A stretch of 20,048 nucleotides of DNA from Mageeibacillus sp. UBA3708 (GCA_002371375.1 DFIB01000157.1:1-20048), one strand, 5' to 3'. Positions 6,475 through 15,081 are shown, numbered from the stretch's first letter. Notes: generated by a model not told the origin, from the letters alone. Made by a program: numbers and translations.

Positions 6475-8874
6475 TTATACAACACTCATGGCGTATCTCA
6501 CCGTTGCCATCGCATCTTTCCCGTAGAAATCCGCACCGATCATATCCGCATATTCCTGTGTCAGCACCGCGCCTCCGACGCACACCTTGCACCAAGGAGC
6601 ATCCTTGCGCAGGAGCTTTATCGTCTCTTCCATCGCGGGCACCGTCGTCGTCATGAGTGCAGACAATCCGCACAGGGGTGCATGGTTCGCAACAACTGCT
6701 TCAACCACGGTCTCCGGAGGAACATCCCTGCCAAGATCGATAACATCGAAGCCGTAATTCTCGAGAATGAGTTTCACGATGTTCTTGCCGATGTCGTGAA
6801 TGTCACCTTTGACTGTTGCTATGACAAACTTTCCACGTGAAGGACCTGATGATCCTGCCTCCGCCATCTTCTTTTTGATCTGCTCGAAAGCAAACTGCGA
6901 CGCCTCCGCACTCATAAGAAGCTGCGGCAGGTACATTGTCTTCTCCTCAAAGCCCTTACCGACTATATCAAGCGCCGGGATGATCTGCTCAGACACTATG
7001 TCGAGCGGCTCCGTGGACTCAAGAAGACCTGCTGTGAGCTTAGCGGCCTGCTCCTTCATTCCCTTAACAATAGCACGCTGAAGATCAGTCAGACCGTCAT
7101 CATTAACAGTGGCGGAAGCCGGCGTTCCTGCAGTAAGTGTCGATACTGCGTATTTATCTATATTGGCTATATAATCACCGCAATTAGCATCAATCCCGGA
7201 CAGTACCTTGAAAGAATACCACACCTTCATCATCTCGTTTGAATTGGGATTCATTATTGCCGCGGACAGTCCCCGTGTCATCGCCATAAGGAAGAAGGAA
7301 GATGTAATGATCTCCCTCTGCGGCAATCCGAAAGACACGTTTGACACACCGAGAGAAGTGTTACATCCCAATTTGTGTCTGATATGATCAAGTGCATCAA
7401 GTGTGGCAAGCGCTGCCCTGTCGTCTGCACTGACTGTCATGGCGAGCGTATCGAATATAAGATCCTTCTTAGGTATGCCGTATTCCTCCGCGCGCGCGAT
7501 AATCTTCTCGGCAATCTCTATCCTCTCGTCGGCATTGTCAGGAATACCGCGCTCATCAAGCGTAAGACAGACGAGGAGTCCCCCGTACTTTTTAACCAAA
7601 GGGAATACCGCCTCCATAACTTCTTCCTTGCCGTTTACCGAATTGATCATCGGCTTGCCGTTATAAGTGCGGAGCGCGCGTTCCATGGCAACGGTATCAG
7701 TAGTATCTATCTGAAGAGGCAGATCGATTATCGCCTGAAGCTCATATACGACTTCAGTCAGCAGAGAAGGCTCATCTATCTCGGGAATTCCGACGTTGAC
7801 ATCCAGTACCTGTGCTCCCCTGTCAACCTGCGCCAGACCTACACTCAGGATATGTTCTATGTCATGTTCACGAAGAGCTTCCTTGAACTTCTTCTTACCC
7901 GTCGGATTGATCCTCTCGCCTATCAGTACCGGGGACACGCCGAATTCAACTGTTTTAGAATAAGAACTGATCACGGATCTGTTCTTATCAGTCAACGGAA
8001 CCGGGGTGATATCCTTGCTCTTATTTACTGTCTCTCTGATGTAATCAGGCGTCGTTCCACAGCAGCCGCCTGCGATCCTCACACCCTCCCCAATAAACTC
8101 TGCCATAAGATCAGAGAATTCATCGGGATAGACATCATAGACTGTCCTGCCGTTCTCGGTTCTCGGAAGTCCCGCGTTCGGCTTCAGAAGAACCGGAATG
8201 GATGAATAACGCAGATAGTCCTCCACCACTCCCCTTAACTGGGCAGGTCCAAGCGAACAATTCGCGCCTATTGCATCAACTCCCAGACCTTCCAGCATCG
8301 CTGTCATCACGGCGGGTGTAGCGCCTGTCATTAGCTTACCGTCTTCACTGTATGCATTGGATACAAATACGGGAAGGTCGGAATTCTCCTTTGCCGCCAG
8401 CACGGCCGCCTTTGTATCATAACTGTCGTTCATCGTCTCGATGAATATAAGATCAACGCCGCATTTTACACCTATTCTCACCGTATCGGCATATACCGAT
8501 ACCGCATCCTCGAAATCATAATCGCCATACGGCTTAAGAAGCTTGCCTATTGGTCCTATATCAAGTGCCACGAACTTCTGCTGCGTTCCCTTGCTCAGTG
8601 TCTGCGCTCTCTTAACATTCTCAACTGCCGCCCTTACCAGGCTCTCAAGTTCTTCAAGGTCGAACTTCAGCGAATTCGCGCCGAAAGTATTAGTCGACAC
8701 GACATTCGAACCTGCATCATAATATGCTCTGTGGATATCTGTAACAACATCCGGATTGGATACATTCCATCTCTCCGGAAGCTCTCCCGGCTTAAGGCCC
8801 CGGTCCTGAAGGAGTGTTCCCATACCTCCATCAAGATAAAGCAGATTGTCATTCATATATTCAAGAACTGTCAT
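6475..8874 (-). CDS. metH: Cobalamin-dependent methionine synthase lacking the reactivation domain
   Basis: This 799-residue cytoplasmic enzyme transfers the methyl group of 5-methyltetrahydrofolate through cobalamin to homocysteine, making methionine. The homocysteine domain (about 1-290) has LDGGMGT (14-20) and the zinc cysteines C206 (GANCSLGP) and C271/C272 (GGCCGTTP). The pterin-binding domain (about 310-575) starts at LIGERINPTG. A helical cap (about 590-670) leads to the B12 domain with DIHDIGKNI (691-699), where H693 is the cobalt ligand, and SALMTTT near 738-744. The C-terminal adenosylmethionine-binding reactivation domain of E. coli MetH (about 1227 residues) is absent. It is supplied in trans by the next gene upstream. 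A GGAGG lies 10 nt before the ATG. It is the last gene of the operon with metF and the ECF/DUF4430 pair. Methionine synthesis here should depend on B12. Confidence 0.96.
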   Translation of the reverse strand: MTVLEYMNDNLLYLDGGMGTLLQDRGLKPGELPERWNVSNPDVVTDIHRAYYDAGSNVVSTNTFGANSLKFDLEELESLVRAAVENVKRAQTLSKGTQQKFVALDIGPIGKLLKPYGDYDFEDAVSVYADTVRIGVKCGVDLIFIETMNDSYDTKAAVLAAKENSDLPVFVSNAYSEDGKLMTGATPAVMTAMLEGLGVDAIGANCSLGPAQLRGVVEDYLRYSSIPVLLKPNAGLPRTENGRTVYDVYPDEFSDLMAEFIGEGVRIAGGCCGTTPDYIRETVNKSKDITPVPLTDKNRSVISSYSKTVEFGVSPVLIGERINPTGKKKFKEALREHDIEHILSVGLAQVDRGAQVLDVNVGIPEIDEPSLLTEVVYELQAIIDLPLQIDTTDTVAMERALRTYNGKPMINSVNGKEEVMEAVFPLVKKYGGLLVCLTLDERGIPDNADERIEIAEKIIARAEEYGIPKKDLIFDTLAMTVSADDRAALATLDALDHIRHKLGCNTSLGVSNVSFGLPQREIITSSFFLMAMTRGLSAAIMNPNSNEMMKVWYSFKVLSGIDANCGDYIANIDKYAVSTLTAGTPASATVNDDGLTDLQRAIVKGMKEQAAKLTAGLLESTEPLDIVSEQIIPALDIVGKGFEEKTMYLPQLLMSAEASQFAFEQIKKKMAEAGSSGPSRGKFVIATVKGDIHDIGKNIVKLILENYGFDVIDLGRDVPPETVVEAVVANHAPLCGLSALMTTTVPAMEETIKLLRKDAPWCKVCVGGAVLTQEYADMIGADFYGKDAMATVRYAMSVV

Positions 8875-8903
8875 CGTTCACTAACCTCCGCACAGATAGA
8901 GAA

Positions 8904-8909
8904 AGTATA
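8904..8909 (-). promoter_or_regulatory. Possible internal promoter before metH
   Basis: The 54-bp gap before metH holds TATACT (8904-8909, minus strand) preceded by TGC, an extended -10 form. A poor -35 (TTAGAT) lies 16 bp upstream. This is the only gap larger than a few bases inside the operon. It might give metH extra transcription, but the match is weak. Confidence 0.25.
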
Positions 8910-8928
8910 GCATATTTTTGCTGTTAAT

Positions 8929-9573
8929 CTAAGGCTGCTCCCGCCTCATTGAACATCCCGTAAGTCCGCACATGCTGCAATCGTGTCCGTCAGCACTCAC
9001 AGAACCTTCACGGATCCCGAATATCGCCGTTACGGACTTTGACGGGGTCATGAGCAGACTCTCATTAAGAGATATCCCGATCTTCGATTCGCACTGAAGC
9101 AGCTCGAAAACATCCTTCTGCGACTCCAGGGGCATGTCGCCGTAGCCCGGGGAATACCTTGCCGTACGCCCATTAAAGCCTGAACAGAACAGGTCACAGA
9201 GAGCCTCAACGCGTTCCGCACCGAGAGCCTGCATTATAAGTGCTTTGGACGGGGATGAACGCTTGAACCGTCCGATGATCCTGTCAAATTCGTAGCCAAC
9301 CGTTGCAGCAAAGACTATAACCTCGCTGCTGCCGGCTATTACTTTCGCCAGGCCTTTGGAATCAGATCTGAAAGGAAGATGCGGGGCTCTCACAAAACAC
9401 ACCTTGCCTCGTGCTATGCCGCCGTATTCCGACAGCATCTCATCCATCAGATCGGCGAGGGGGCCTCCGGAAGGTACCTGCCTCGAACCCGTGTACCTCC
9501 AGACCTCCTTGAGATCTATCGGAGGCAGATCGGATGCACTGTATTGACGGACTTCAATGTTGTAATTGCTCAT
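8929..9573 (-). CDS. Free-standing methionine synthase reactivation-domain protein
   Basis: This 214-residue protein corresponds to the adenosylmethionine-dependent activation domain of methionine synthase (Met_synt_B12 family). That domain remethylates cob(II)alamin after accidental oxidation of the cofactor. The adenosylmethionine-binding signature RYSPGYGD is at residues 139-146, followed by the conserved LNESLLMTPSKSVTAIFGI segment (169-187). The C-terminus ends in a cysteine cluster (C199, C202, C207). This is typical of the stand-alone Firmicutes form and absent from E. coli MetH; it may hold a metal or Fe-S centre, which is an inference. The ATG overlaps the metF stop (ATGA), and metH, which lacks this domain, follows after 54 bp. 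Together the two proteins should equal one full-length MetH. The reductant for reactivation is not visible here. Confidence 0.9.
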   Translation of the reverse strand: MSNYNIEVRQYSASDLPPIDLKEVWRYTGSRQVPSGGPLADLMDEMLSEYGGIARGKVCFVRAPHLPFRSDSKGLAKVIAGSSEVIVFAATVGYEFDRIIGRFKRSSPSKALIMQALGAERVEALCDLFCSGFNGRTARYSPGYGDMPLESQKDVFELLQCESKIGISLNESLLMTPSKSVTAIFGIREGSVSADGHDCSMCGLTGCSMRREQP

Positions 9574-10457
9574 GCGAATTCGCGGCCGAGGATTGATGAC
9601 AGGCTCTCCTTGATGCCCCTTGCAACTTCCGGCTTATTCATCGAATACACGTGTACGTTCGTGATCCCGTTGGCATACAGATCAATGATCTGATCTGTGG
9701 CATAGATTATCCCTGCCTGCGTCATCGCGGAATCGTCCGGTCCGAACCTGTCAACGATGGAACGGAACCTGACGGGCATGTAGGCTCCTGACAGTTTGAC
9801 GGCACGCTCAACCTGAACCGCCTTTGTGATCGGCATTATGCCCGGCAGCACCGGCACCGTGACGCCCATATCGCGGAGCTTGTAAAGGAAATTGAAGAAC
9901 AGGTTGTTGTCGAATATCATCTGCGTCGTAAGGAAATCAACTCCTGCATCGACTTTGGCCTTGAGGTGCATAAGGTCATCTCTCTGATTTTTGCTCTCCG
10001 GATGGATCTCGGGATAGCATGCGGCACCTATGCAGCACTCGGGATATATGCTCTTTATCTCCTGTATGAGTTCTATGGCGTAATGATAATCCCAGCTGCT
10101 CCTGTCGGAATCGGCCATGTCAGACGGAATATCGCCCCGCAGTGCCATGATGTTCTTTATCCCTGCATCCTTCAGTTCCGTTATCCTTCTTCTGACAGTC
10201 TCCCTGTCAGATGACACGCATGTAAGATGTGCAAGGATCGGGACATTATACTTATGCTCCAGCTCGCTGCTCAGGCGGAGCGTATATTCACTCGTTCCCC
10301 CGCCTGCGCCATATGTTACGCTCATGAATGAAGGCTTAAGTGCGGCTATCTCACCGGCCGCCTCCAGCACGCTCTCAAGAGAAGTCTCTTTCTTCGGAGG
10401 AAAAACCTCATAAGACAGCGACATCTCACCCCTGTTCAGTATATCTGTTATTCTCAT
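9570..10457 (-). CDS. metF: Methylenetetrahydrofolate reductase
   Basis: This 295-residue cytoplasmic flavoenzyme reduces 5,10-methylenetetrahydrofolate to 5-methyltetrahydrofolate, the methyl donor for MetH. Length matches the bacterial family. SYEVFPPK (15-22) contains the catalytic Glu (E17, equivalent to E. coli E28). SVTYGAGG (46-53) follows, ALRGD with D109 corresponds to the flavin/folate aspartate, and TTQMIFD (177-183) and PGIMPI (205-210) are conserved. The start overlaps the upstream ECF gene by 32 bp. It has GGGAGGG just upstream, and an internal ATG at M12 is less likely because it would remove the usual N-terminal helix. It overlaps the reactivation gene by 4 bp. Operon placement links folate methyl supply directly to the B12-dependent methyltransferase. 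Confidence 0.96.
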   Translation of the reverse strand: MRITDILNRGEMSLSYEVFPPKKETSLESVLEAAGEIAALKPSFMSVTYGAGGGTSEYTLRLSSELEHKYNVPILAHLTCVSSDRETVRRRITELKDAGIKNIMALRGDIPSDMADSDRSSWDYHYAIELIQEIKSIYPECCIGAACYPEIHPESKNQRDDLMHLKAKVDAGVDFLTTQMIFDNNLFFNFLYKLRDMGVTVPVLPGIMPITKAVQVERAVKLSGAYMPVRFRSIVDRFGPDDSAMTQAGIIYATDQIIDLYANGITNVHVYSMNKPEVARGIKESLSSILGREFA

Positions 10458-10977
10458 CTTGCCCTCCCTTGTACGGCGATCCGATTATCATTGTCATAGC
10501 CTTGCGAAGCGGCTTAAACAGTACCAGTGCAATGACTGTGTTACTTATGCAGTGCATAATATCAAACGGTATACCGGCAATCCACCATGCAACTGCAACT
10601 TTAAGTCCTCCGAAGAAGAGGTATGGTATTGCACATATCATACCAAAAAACAGTCCGTAAAAACCACCCAGGAATACAAAGCACCAGTCAGGCAGCTTGC
10701 GCTTCCCCATGATGTATGCGGTAATGATCAAAAGAGGCCATATATACAGGTACATCAGCACCCATATATGCGGCCCCCAGATAAGAGTCTCAACTCCCGT
10801 AAAGATAAGAGCAACAATACAGCTCTTAAGCCCGTATGTTACGGCGAATACCATAAAGAGCAGCGTGACCATCTCGACGTTCGGTATGCTCTGAAGTGCC
10901 CATTTGACAGCCTCTGTCAGGGCAACCATAACGCCAATGGTCGCGATGTCCTTAATGGTAAATATCGCCTTGCTCAC
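10426..10977 (-). CDS. ECF transporter S component, substrate probably cobalamin
   Basis: This 183-residue membrane protein is about five to six hydrophobic helices (about 8-30, 35-66, 70-90, 98-123, 127-155) with few charges. That is the size and layout of the substrate-binding S subunit of energy-coupling-factor vitamin importers. Such S units capture a vitamin and dock on a shared EcfA/A'/T module, which is not in this window. The start is GTG, with AGAGGG just upstream; it overlaps the stop of the DUF4430 gene (GTGA), giving tight coupling. The S family alone does not tell the substrate. Context (a transcobalamin-like DUF4430 protein upstream, B12-dependent methionine synthase and its reactivator downstream) makes cobalamin the best guess. 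Folate is the main alternative because metF follows immediately. The transporter call is good; the substrate is inferred. Confidence 0.82.
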   Translation of the reverse strand: MSKAIFTIKDIATIGVMVALTEAVKWALQSIPNVEMVTLLFMVFAVTYGLKSCIVALIFTGVETLIWGPHIWVLMYLYIWPLLIITAYIMGKRKLPDWCFVFLGGFYGLFFGMICAIPYLFFGGLKVAVAWWIAGIPFDIMHCISNTVIALVLFKPLRKAMTMIIGSPYKGGQDENNRYTEQG

Positions 10978-11474
10978 TGTCCCTCTGATGTCTCGTAAAC
11001 GAACTTGAAGGAATCACCGTCGTTAACAGGCTGCTCAGAGATGCCATAACTGCCATACTCGCCGTTAACATAGATAGCCCAGTAAGAAGCATCCGTATTA
11101 AAGTCTGCCTTAACTCCGTTGATCGTCGTAACGAACAGACCGTACTGGCCTTCTTCGCCTACATAAGTGAAGTCGCCGTTCTTTGTCATGTCATCCATGA
11201 GATCCTTAAGGTATGCGGCATCTGTTCTGCCTGCGTAATCCTTGGATGATCCGTCCTTGCCCACAACCGTAAAGGTATATGCCTTGGCGCCCTGCTGTGC
11301 CTGTGATACATCACTTCCGTTTGCATCAGATGAGACAGCCGCATCTTTTGCCGTCTCATCCGGCTTGGGTTTATTAAGGAAATAAACTAATGCAAATACG
11401 CCTGCTGCAACGATCAAAGCAGCTGCTGTAATGATTATCGGCAGTTTACTGCCGCCCCTCTTGTTTGTCTTCAT
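10974..11474 (-). CDS. Membrane-anchored DUF4430 (transcobalamin C-terminal-like) protein
   Basis: This 166-residue protein has a basic N-terminus, one transmembrane helix (about 12-34) and no lipobox Cys. A low-complexity linker rich in Ala, Asp, Ser and Gln (about 36-64) leads to an extracellular DUF4430 domain (about 65-166). The domain shows the family's end pattern: YWAIYVNGEYGSYGISEQ, then DGDSFKFVYE. DUF4430 (Pfam PF14478) is the bacterial relative of the C-terminal domain of vertebrate transcobalamin and intrinsic factor. An in-frame TTG two codons upstream (11480) exists, but the ATG at 11474 has better spacing (8 nt) from GAGG. The stop overlaps the ECF S start, so the pair should be made together. 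I infer a surface cobalamin-capturing partner of the ECF importer. No binding residue can be confirmed from sequence. Confidence 0.85.
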   Translation of the reverse strand: MKTNKRGGSKLPIIITAAALIVAAGVFALVYFLNKPKPDETAKDAAVSSDANGSDVSQAQQGAKAYTFTVVGKDGSSKDYAGRTDAAYLKDLMDDMTKNGDFTYVGEEGQYGLFVTTINGVKADFNTDASYWAIYVNGEYGSYGISEQPVNDGDSFKFVYETSEGQ

Positions 11475-11506
11475 GTTCAAAACCTCTTTTCTTTTAGATC
11501 ACGCAA

Positions 11507-11535
11507 AATATACCACATTGGTAGGCTTTTGTTAA
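11507..11535 (-). promoter_or_regulatory. Promoter of the DUF4430-ECF-metF-metH operon
   Basis: On the minus strand TTAACA (11530-11535), a 17-bp spacer and TATATT (11507-11512) form a good sigma-A-type promoter with a TGG extended -10. It sits in the 76-bp gap after sua5. The predicted leader is only about 25 nt, which leaves no room for a cobalamin or SAM riboswitch. Confidence 0.6.
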
Positions 11536-11550
11536 TAACCTAACGGCAGA

Positions 11551-13344
11551 TCAGCATCTCTCGATCCCGAGATCTTTCAAAACATAGGGAAAGATCAACT
11601 CCAGCCATGCTTTGAGTGCCGATGCCGTATGAAGGTATGTTGCCTTATTCTCCCCTCTCGGATCCGGAATGGATATTGACGCCACGCGCCCGTCCTCACT
11701 CTTGAAAACAAGACCTTTGTCTGCACAGTAGGATGATAACGAGAACACCTTTCCCTCAAGTTCGGGAAAAGACTTAAGTATCTCATATGCCTGTTCGTCC
11801 CTCATCGTAAAGATAAGGTCGTTGGCATCGTAGACCGAAGGCTCTGTCCTCCTCGTACGGTAAGATGATATGTTTACACCGCACGACTCCATTACAGCAT
11901 CAGTCATATCCTGATCGAGCTGCTCATCCTGATATGCCCTTATACCGGCGGATTCCGCATAAAGCTCGCAGCCCACCTTCCTGTCATCTCTCAGCCTGAA
12001 CGGTGCTTTTCTCCTTATCAGATCAGTAAATATCCCTTCGCACGCGGGCGACAGCCTCTTGTTGTCGTCACATACAAAAAGCACTGACGCTGTATATGTT
12101 CCCTCAAATGACTCAAGATCAGCATATCGTGAAGCCTCCTCATATGCCGCCCCTTCAGGCACATCGCCTGTTCTCCCGCTCGCTTTGCCCAGCCTGTTCA
12201 TGTAAGCCTTGGACAGACCGCTGCCGCCGAATCCCTGTGCCAGTATTATACCGACATCCTGTAAATCAAGATGCCTCATCCCGTCGAAAAGGAAGTGACT
12301 TGCACGAGCCACATCCAGAGATCTTCCATATGCATATGTCTCTGTATGTGCGGATATTATCTTATCGCCCAGCTTATCTATCAGGGCACAGACCTCATCG
12401 CCTGCATATATACCGATCCTGGCGGCTGGAGAATCCTTCAAAATCTCTCTGATCCTGAATACAAACGGTGCCGCGATATCGACAAGATCCTGCTTTGCAT
12501 CATCATCGAGCTTCTTGAAATCAAGGTGTGACTTGTCATCACTTGCATCATATGAATCATCCTGAAGTTCATCATTTATGATCACGGCTTTTGCCGGGAG
12601 ATTCATAATCTCCACCGTTGCTTTGGGTGCATAGTGCCTGTATTTCATCCCCGGGGCTTTGGGTATCTCTCCGTCCTTAAGGACATCGGCAAGCTTTACA
12701 TCTCCGCATACTTCCTTGACAGCATTCGGTGTTATCGCCCCCGGTCTGAGTATTACAGGAATATCTCCTGTCGCATCAACTACCGTAGACTCGAGTCCGA
12801 ACAGACATTCACCGCCGTCAATTATCCCGTAGATGTAGCCGTCCATGTCATTCATCACGTGTTCTGCCCTTGTAGGTGAAGGGCTGCCTGACAGGTTAGC
12901 TGAAGGAGCTGCCACAGGAACGCCGCAGGCTTTGAGAAAATCATGTGCTGCCTGATTGGAGGGCATCCTCACACCCACAGTATCGAGGCCTGCAGTTACC
13001 TCATCAGGGATAACATCACTCTTCTTCATGATCACAGTTATCGGACCGGGCATAAATGCATCTATCAACTTATGTGCAACAGGTGTTATATCTTTCACGA
13101 TATCGCCGATCTGCTCTTTGTCAGCGATATGGCAGATCAGAGGATTATCTGACGGTCTGCCCTTGGCTTCGAATATCCTTACCACAGCATCCTTGTTGGT
13201 TGCATCTGCTCCGAGTCCGTATACGGTCTCCGTCGGGAAGCCTATGACTTCCCCATCCCTGAGGCGCTTTGCCAGGTCCTCTACCCCTTTATCATCTCCG
13301 GCACTTATCAGATAGGTTTTTGAATATCTTTTTGTACGTTCCAT
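11551..13344 (-). CDS. Threonylcarbamoyl-AMP synthase fused to a degenerate LMW phosphatase-like domain
   Basis: Residues 1-375 are a complete Sua5/TsaC-type L-threonylcarbamoyladenylate synthase. It uses threonine, bicarbonate and ATP to make the precursor of the t6A modification at tRNA position 37. Seen are FPTETVYGLGADA (36-48), the KGRPSDNPL ATP-binding motif (61-69), SANLSG (148-153) and the PGMKYRHYAPKA linker (231-242) that leads into the Sua5-specific domain. Residues 418-597 resemble low-molecular-weight tyrosine/arginine phosphatases: VLFVCDDNKRLSP (421-433), YDANDLIFTMRDE (505-517) and an IPDPRG acid loop with D561. The catalytic CX5R is broken: after C425 the Arg position is Leu431. 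The reading frame is intact, so this is not a frameshift. Sua5-family proteins are about 200-350 residues, so the extension is real. The gene ends the prfA operon, 24 bp after prfA. Confidence 0.92.
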   Translation of the reverse strand: MERTKRYSKTYLISAGDDKGVEDLAKRLRDGEVIGFPTETVYGLGADATNKDAVVRIFEAKGRPSDNPLICHIADKEQIGDIVKDITPVAHKLIDAFMPGPITVIMKKSDVIPDEVTAGLDTVGVRMPSNQAAHDFLKACGVPVAAPSANLSGSPSPTRAEHVMNDMDGYIYGIIDGGECLFGLESTVVDATGDIPVILRPGAITPNAVKEVCGDVKLADVLKDGEIPKAPGMKYRHYAPKATVEIMNLPAKAVIINDELQDDSYDASDDKSHLDFKKLDDDAKQDLVDIAAPFVFRIREILKDSPAARIGIYAGDEVCALIDKLGDKIISAHTETYAYGRSLDVARASHFLFDGMRHLDLQDVGIILAQGFGGSGLSKAYMNRLGKASGRTGDVPEGAAYEEASRYADLESFEGTYTASVLFVCDDNKRLSPACEGIFTDLIRRKAPFRLRDDRKVGCELYAESAGIRAYQDEQLDQDMTDAVMESCGVNISSYRTRRTEPSVYDANDLIFTMRDEQAYEILKSFPELEGKVFSLSSYCADKGLVFKSEDGRVASISIPDPRGENKATYLHTASALKAWLELIFPYVLKDLGIERC

Positions 13345-13368
13345 AGCTCTGTCATCTCCTGATATTAA

Positions 13369-14457
13369 TCAATCCTCGTCATCTGCTCCGCTGCCGAGCC
13401 CGTCTGCTGCCGCGGCAACTGTCAATGCATCTATTATCTCATCGAGCGAACCGTTAAGTATCTCCTCGAGCTTATACAAAGTCAATCCGATCCTGTGATC
13501 TGTCACACGACCCTGATGGTAATTATATGTCCTGATCCTCTCAGACCTGTCACCTGTTCCCACCTGGGAGCGGCGGTCACTGTCTATCGCATCCTTCTCC
13601 TGTCTTCTGGTCATCTCCCACAAGCGGCTCTGAAGAACAGCCATAGCTTTGTCTTTGTTTTTGATCTGGCTCCGCTCATCCTGACACTGTACAACAAGTC
13701 CTGTCGGAATGTGTGTAATCCTGATGGCCGAATCAGTTTTATTAATATGCTGACCGCCTGCACCCGATGCCCTGTAACGGTCGATCTTAAGGTCGGACGG
13801 ATTGATGACCACATCAGCTGCATCTGCTTCGGGAAGAACTGCCACGGTGCACGTTGAAGTATGTATCCTGCCGCCGGATTCCGTCACAGGAACACGCTGT
13901 ACACGGTGAACACCGCTCTCGAACTTGAGACGTGAGTAAGCACCGTAACCTTCTATCTCCATGACTATCTCTTTGAAGCCTCCGAGTTCGGTTCTGTTCT
14001 CATCGACTGTCTTGACCGTGAAGCCTCTTACTGCGGCATATCCCGTATACATTTTGACTAATGTCGCAGCAAACAATGCCGCTTCCTCGCCGCCGGCTCC
14101 GGCCCTTATCTCCATGATTACGGAGCGTTCATCACGAATATCACGGGGTGCCAGGATTATCTTGATCTCTTTCTCCAGCGCTTCCGCCTCGCTCCTGCTC
14201 TGCTCATATTCCTCGGAAGCCATCTCCCTGAGTTCCGGATCTGACTCGTTATCCATTATCTCCAGAGCCTCTTCCATGCTCTTGATCGCAGCTTCATACC
14301 GGCGTATCGTCTCCGCCTTTGGCGTGAGGTCGGCAAGCTCCTTGCTCAGGCGCATATATTCCTTCATGTCTGATGCGACGGAAGGATCCGACAGCGCAGT
14401 AGTGATCTCGTCAACCCTTGCTGTGATCTGTGTTGTTTTCGATAAATCTATCGCCAT
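13369..14457 (-). CDS. prfA: Peptide chain release factor 1
   Basis: This 362-residue ribosomal factor ends translation at UAA and UAG. Residues 190-192 are PVT, the tripeptide anticodon form typical of RF1 (RF2 has SPF). The GGQ that triggers peptidyl-tRNA hydrolysis is at 234-236 ([14 protein letters not shown]). [16 protein letters not shown] (115-130) is the conserved PCRF signature. Length is normal (about 355-360). The start has GGAG four nt upstream, although the ATG lies 47 bp inside the preceding gene. It is followed by the Sua5 fusion gene. The glutamine methyltransferase gene prmC, which often follows prfA, is not in this window. Confidence 0.97.
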   Translation of the reverse strand: MAIDLSKTTQITARVDEITTALSDPSVASDMKEYMRLSKELADLTPKAETIRRYEAAIKSMEEALEIMDNESDPELREMASEEYEQSRSEAEALEKEIKIILAPRDIRDERSVIMEIRAGAGGEEAALFAATLVKMYTGYAAVRGFTVKTVDENRTELGGFKEIVMEIEGYGAYSRLKFESGVHRVQRVPVTESGGRIHTSTCTVAVLPEADAADVVINPSDLKIDRYRASGAGGQHINKTDSAIRITHIPTGLVVQCQDERSQIKNKDKAMAVLQSRLWEMTRRQEKDAIDSDRRSQVGTGDRSERIRTYNYHQGRVTDHRIGLTLYKLEEILNGSLDEIIDALTVAAAADGLGSGADDED

Positions 14458-15067
14458 GCTTCTCCATATCTCCCAATAAATATGTAATTATTTCACTGTA
14501 GTCCGTACAATCCTTGATAATGTAGCTTGCAGCTCCTTCATCCATGCTGAAAGCCATTGAATCGTTCTCCTTGTATTCCATCGGAATGAGGATAAGGAAA
14601 TTCCTGAACGCATTTACCGCATCTCTGCCGAATACCAGCGCCCTTACCCCGTTGTCCCTGATACAGTCTCTGATAACACTGTATTCATCTTCCGTCAGCA
14701 CCCTTTTGTTGATTATGATGTACAAATGCTCAGTGTATTCGACAGGGATCAGTTCCTTAACTATATTGCCATCAGGATCCCTCTCGACGATATGTGTGCC
14801 CGGACTCACCATCGGCATCGTCTCCTCCGTTATCACTTCGGGGAAAACGCATTTCGATCTGACGGATGAGAGCTGCTGCGGAAAATCGCCGATCCAGTAG
14901 ATGGTGACATCACATTCGTTAAGCTTTGAACACAGCTCCGCGTAGGCCTGTTCATCCCGCTCGGTCTTTTTCTGATCACCGATCTTCTTGGACATCAGAG
15001 CCACTCCCACCACGGCAAAGAGCAGGAGCAGCAATATGATAACGACTGCCAGATATCTGTCCTTCAT
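14411..15067 (-). CDS. Uncharacterised membrane-anchored protein
   Basis: I do not recognise this 218-residue protein. One N-terminal transmembrane helix (about 7-25) with a short basic cytoplasmic start is followed by a soluble, mostly polar domain, probably outside the cell. It is rich in acidic residues, with hydrophobic strands such as [19 protein letters not shown] and [10 protein letters not shown] that suggest an alpha/beta fold. No catalytic motif or lipobox was seen. The AGAGGA ribosome site is about 10 nt from the ATG. It begins 14 bp after the SseB-like gene and overlaps prfA by 47 bp, so the three are probably co-transcribed and the overlap may couple translation. The coding call rests on operon packing, a ribosome site and sensible composition. 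Function is unknown. Confidence 0.78.
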   Translation of the reverse strand: MKDRYLAVVIILLLLLFAVVGVALMSKKIGDQKKTERDEQAYAELCSKLNECDVTIYWIGDFPQQLSSVRSKCVFPEVITEETMPMVSPGTHIVERDPDGNIVKELIPVEYTEHLYIIINKRVLTEDEYSVIRDCIRDNGVRALVFGRDAVNAFRNFLILIPMEYKENDSMAFSMDEGAASYIIKDCTDYSEIITYLLGDMEKHGDRFIENNTDHSKG

Positions 15068-15081
15068 CCGTGATAATTCCT

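Noticed and set aside
6386..6673. 95-codon minus-strand and 84-codon plus-strand frames around the metH 3' end
   Set aside because: They overlap the metH end and the palindrome, lack ribosome sites and look non-coding.
7375..8205. 276-codon open frame on the plus strand
   Set aside because: It lies wholly antisense to metH, whose domains and motifs are unambiguous, and shows no family motif or ribosome site.
11475..11480. TTG start for the DUF4430 protein
   Set aside because: Its spacing from GAGG is only about 2-3 nt, whereas the ATG two codons later has 8 nt.
11475..11550. Possible cobalamin or SAM riboswitch upstream of the B12/methionine operon
   Set aside because: The gap is only 76 bp and a good promoter leaves a leader of about 25 nt, which is far too short for either riboswitch.
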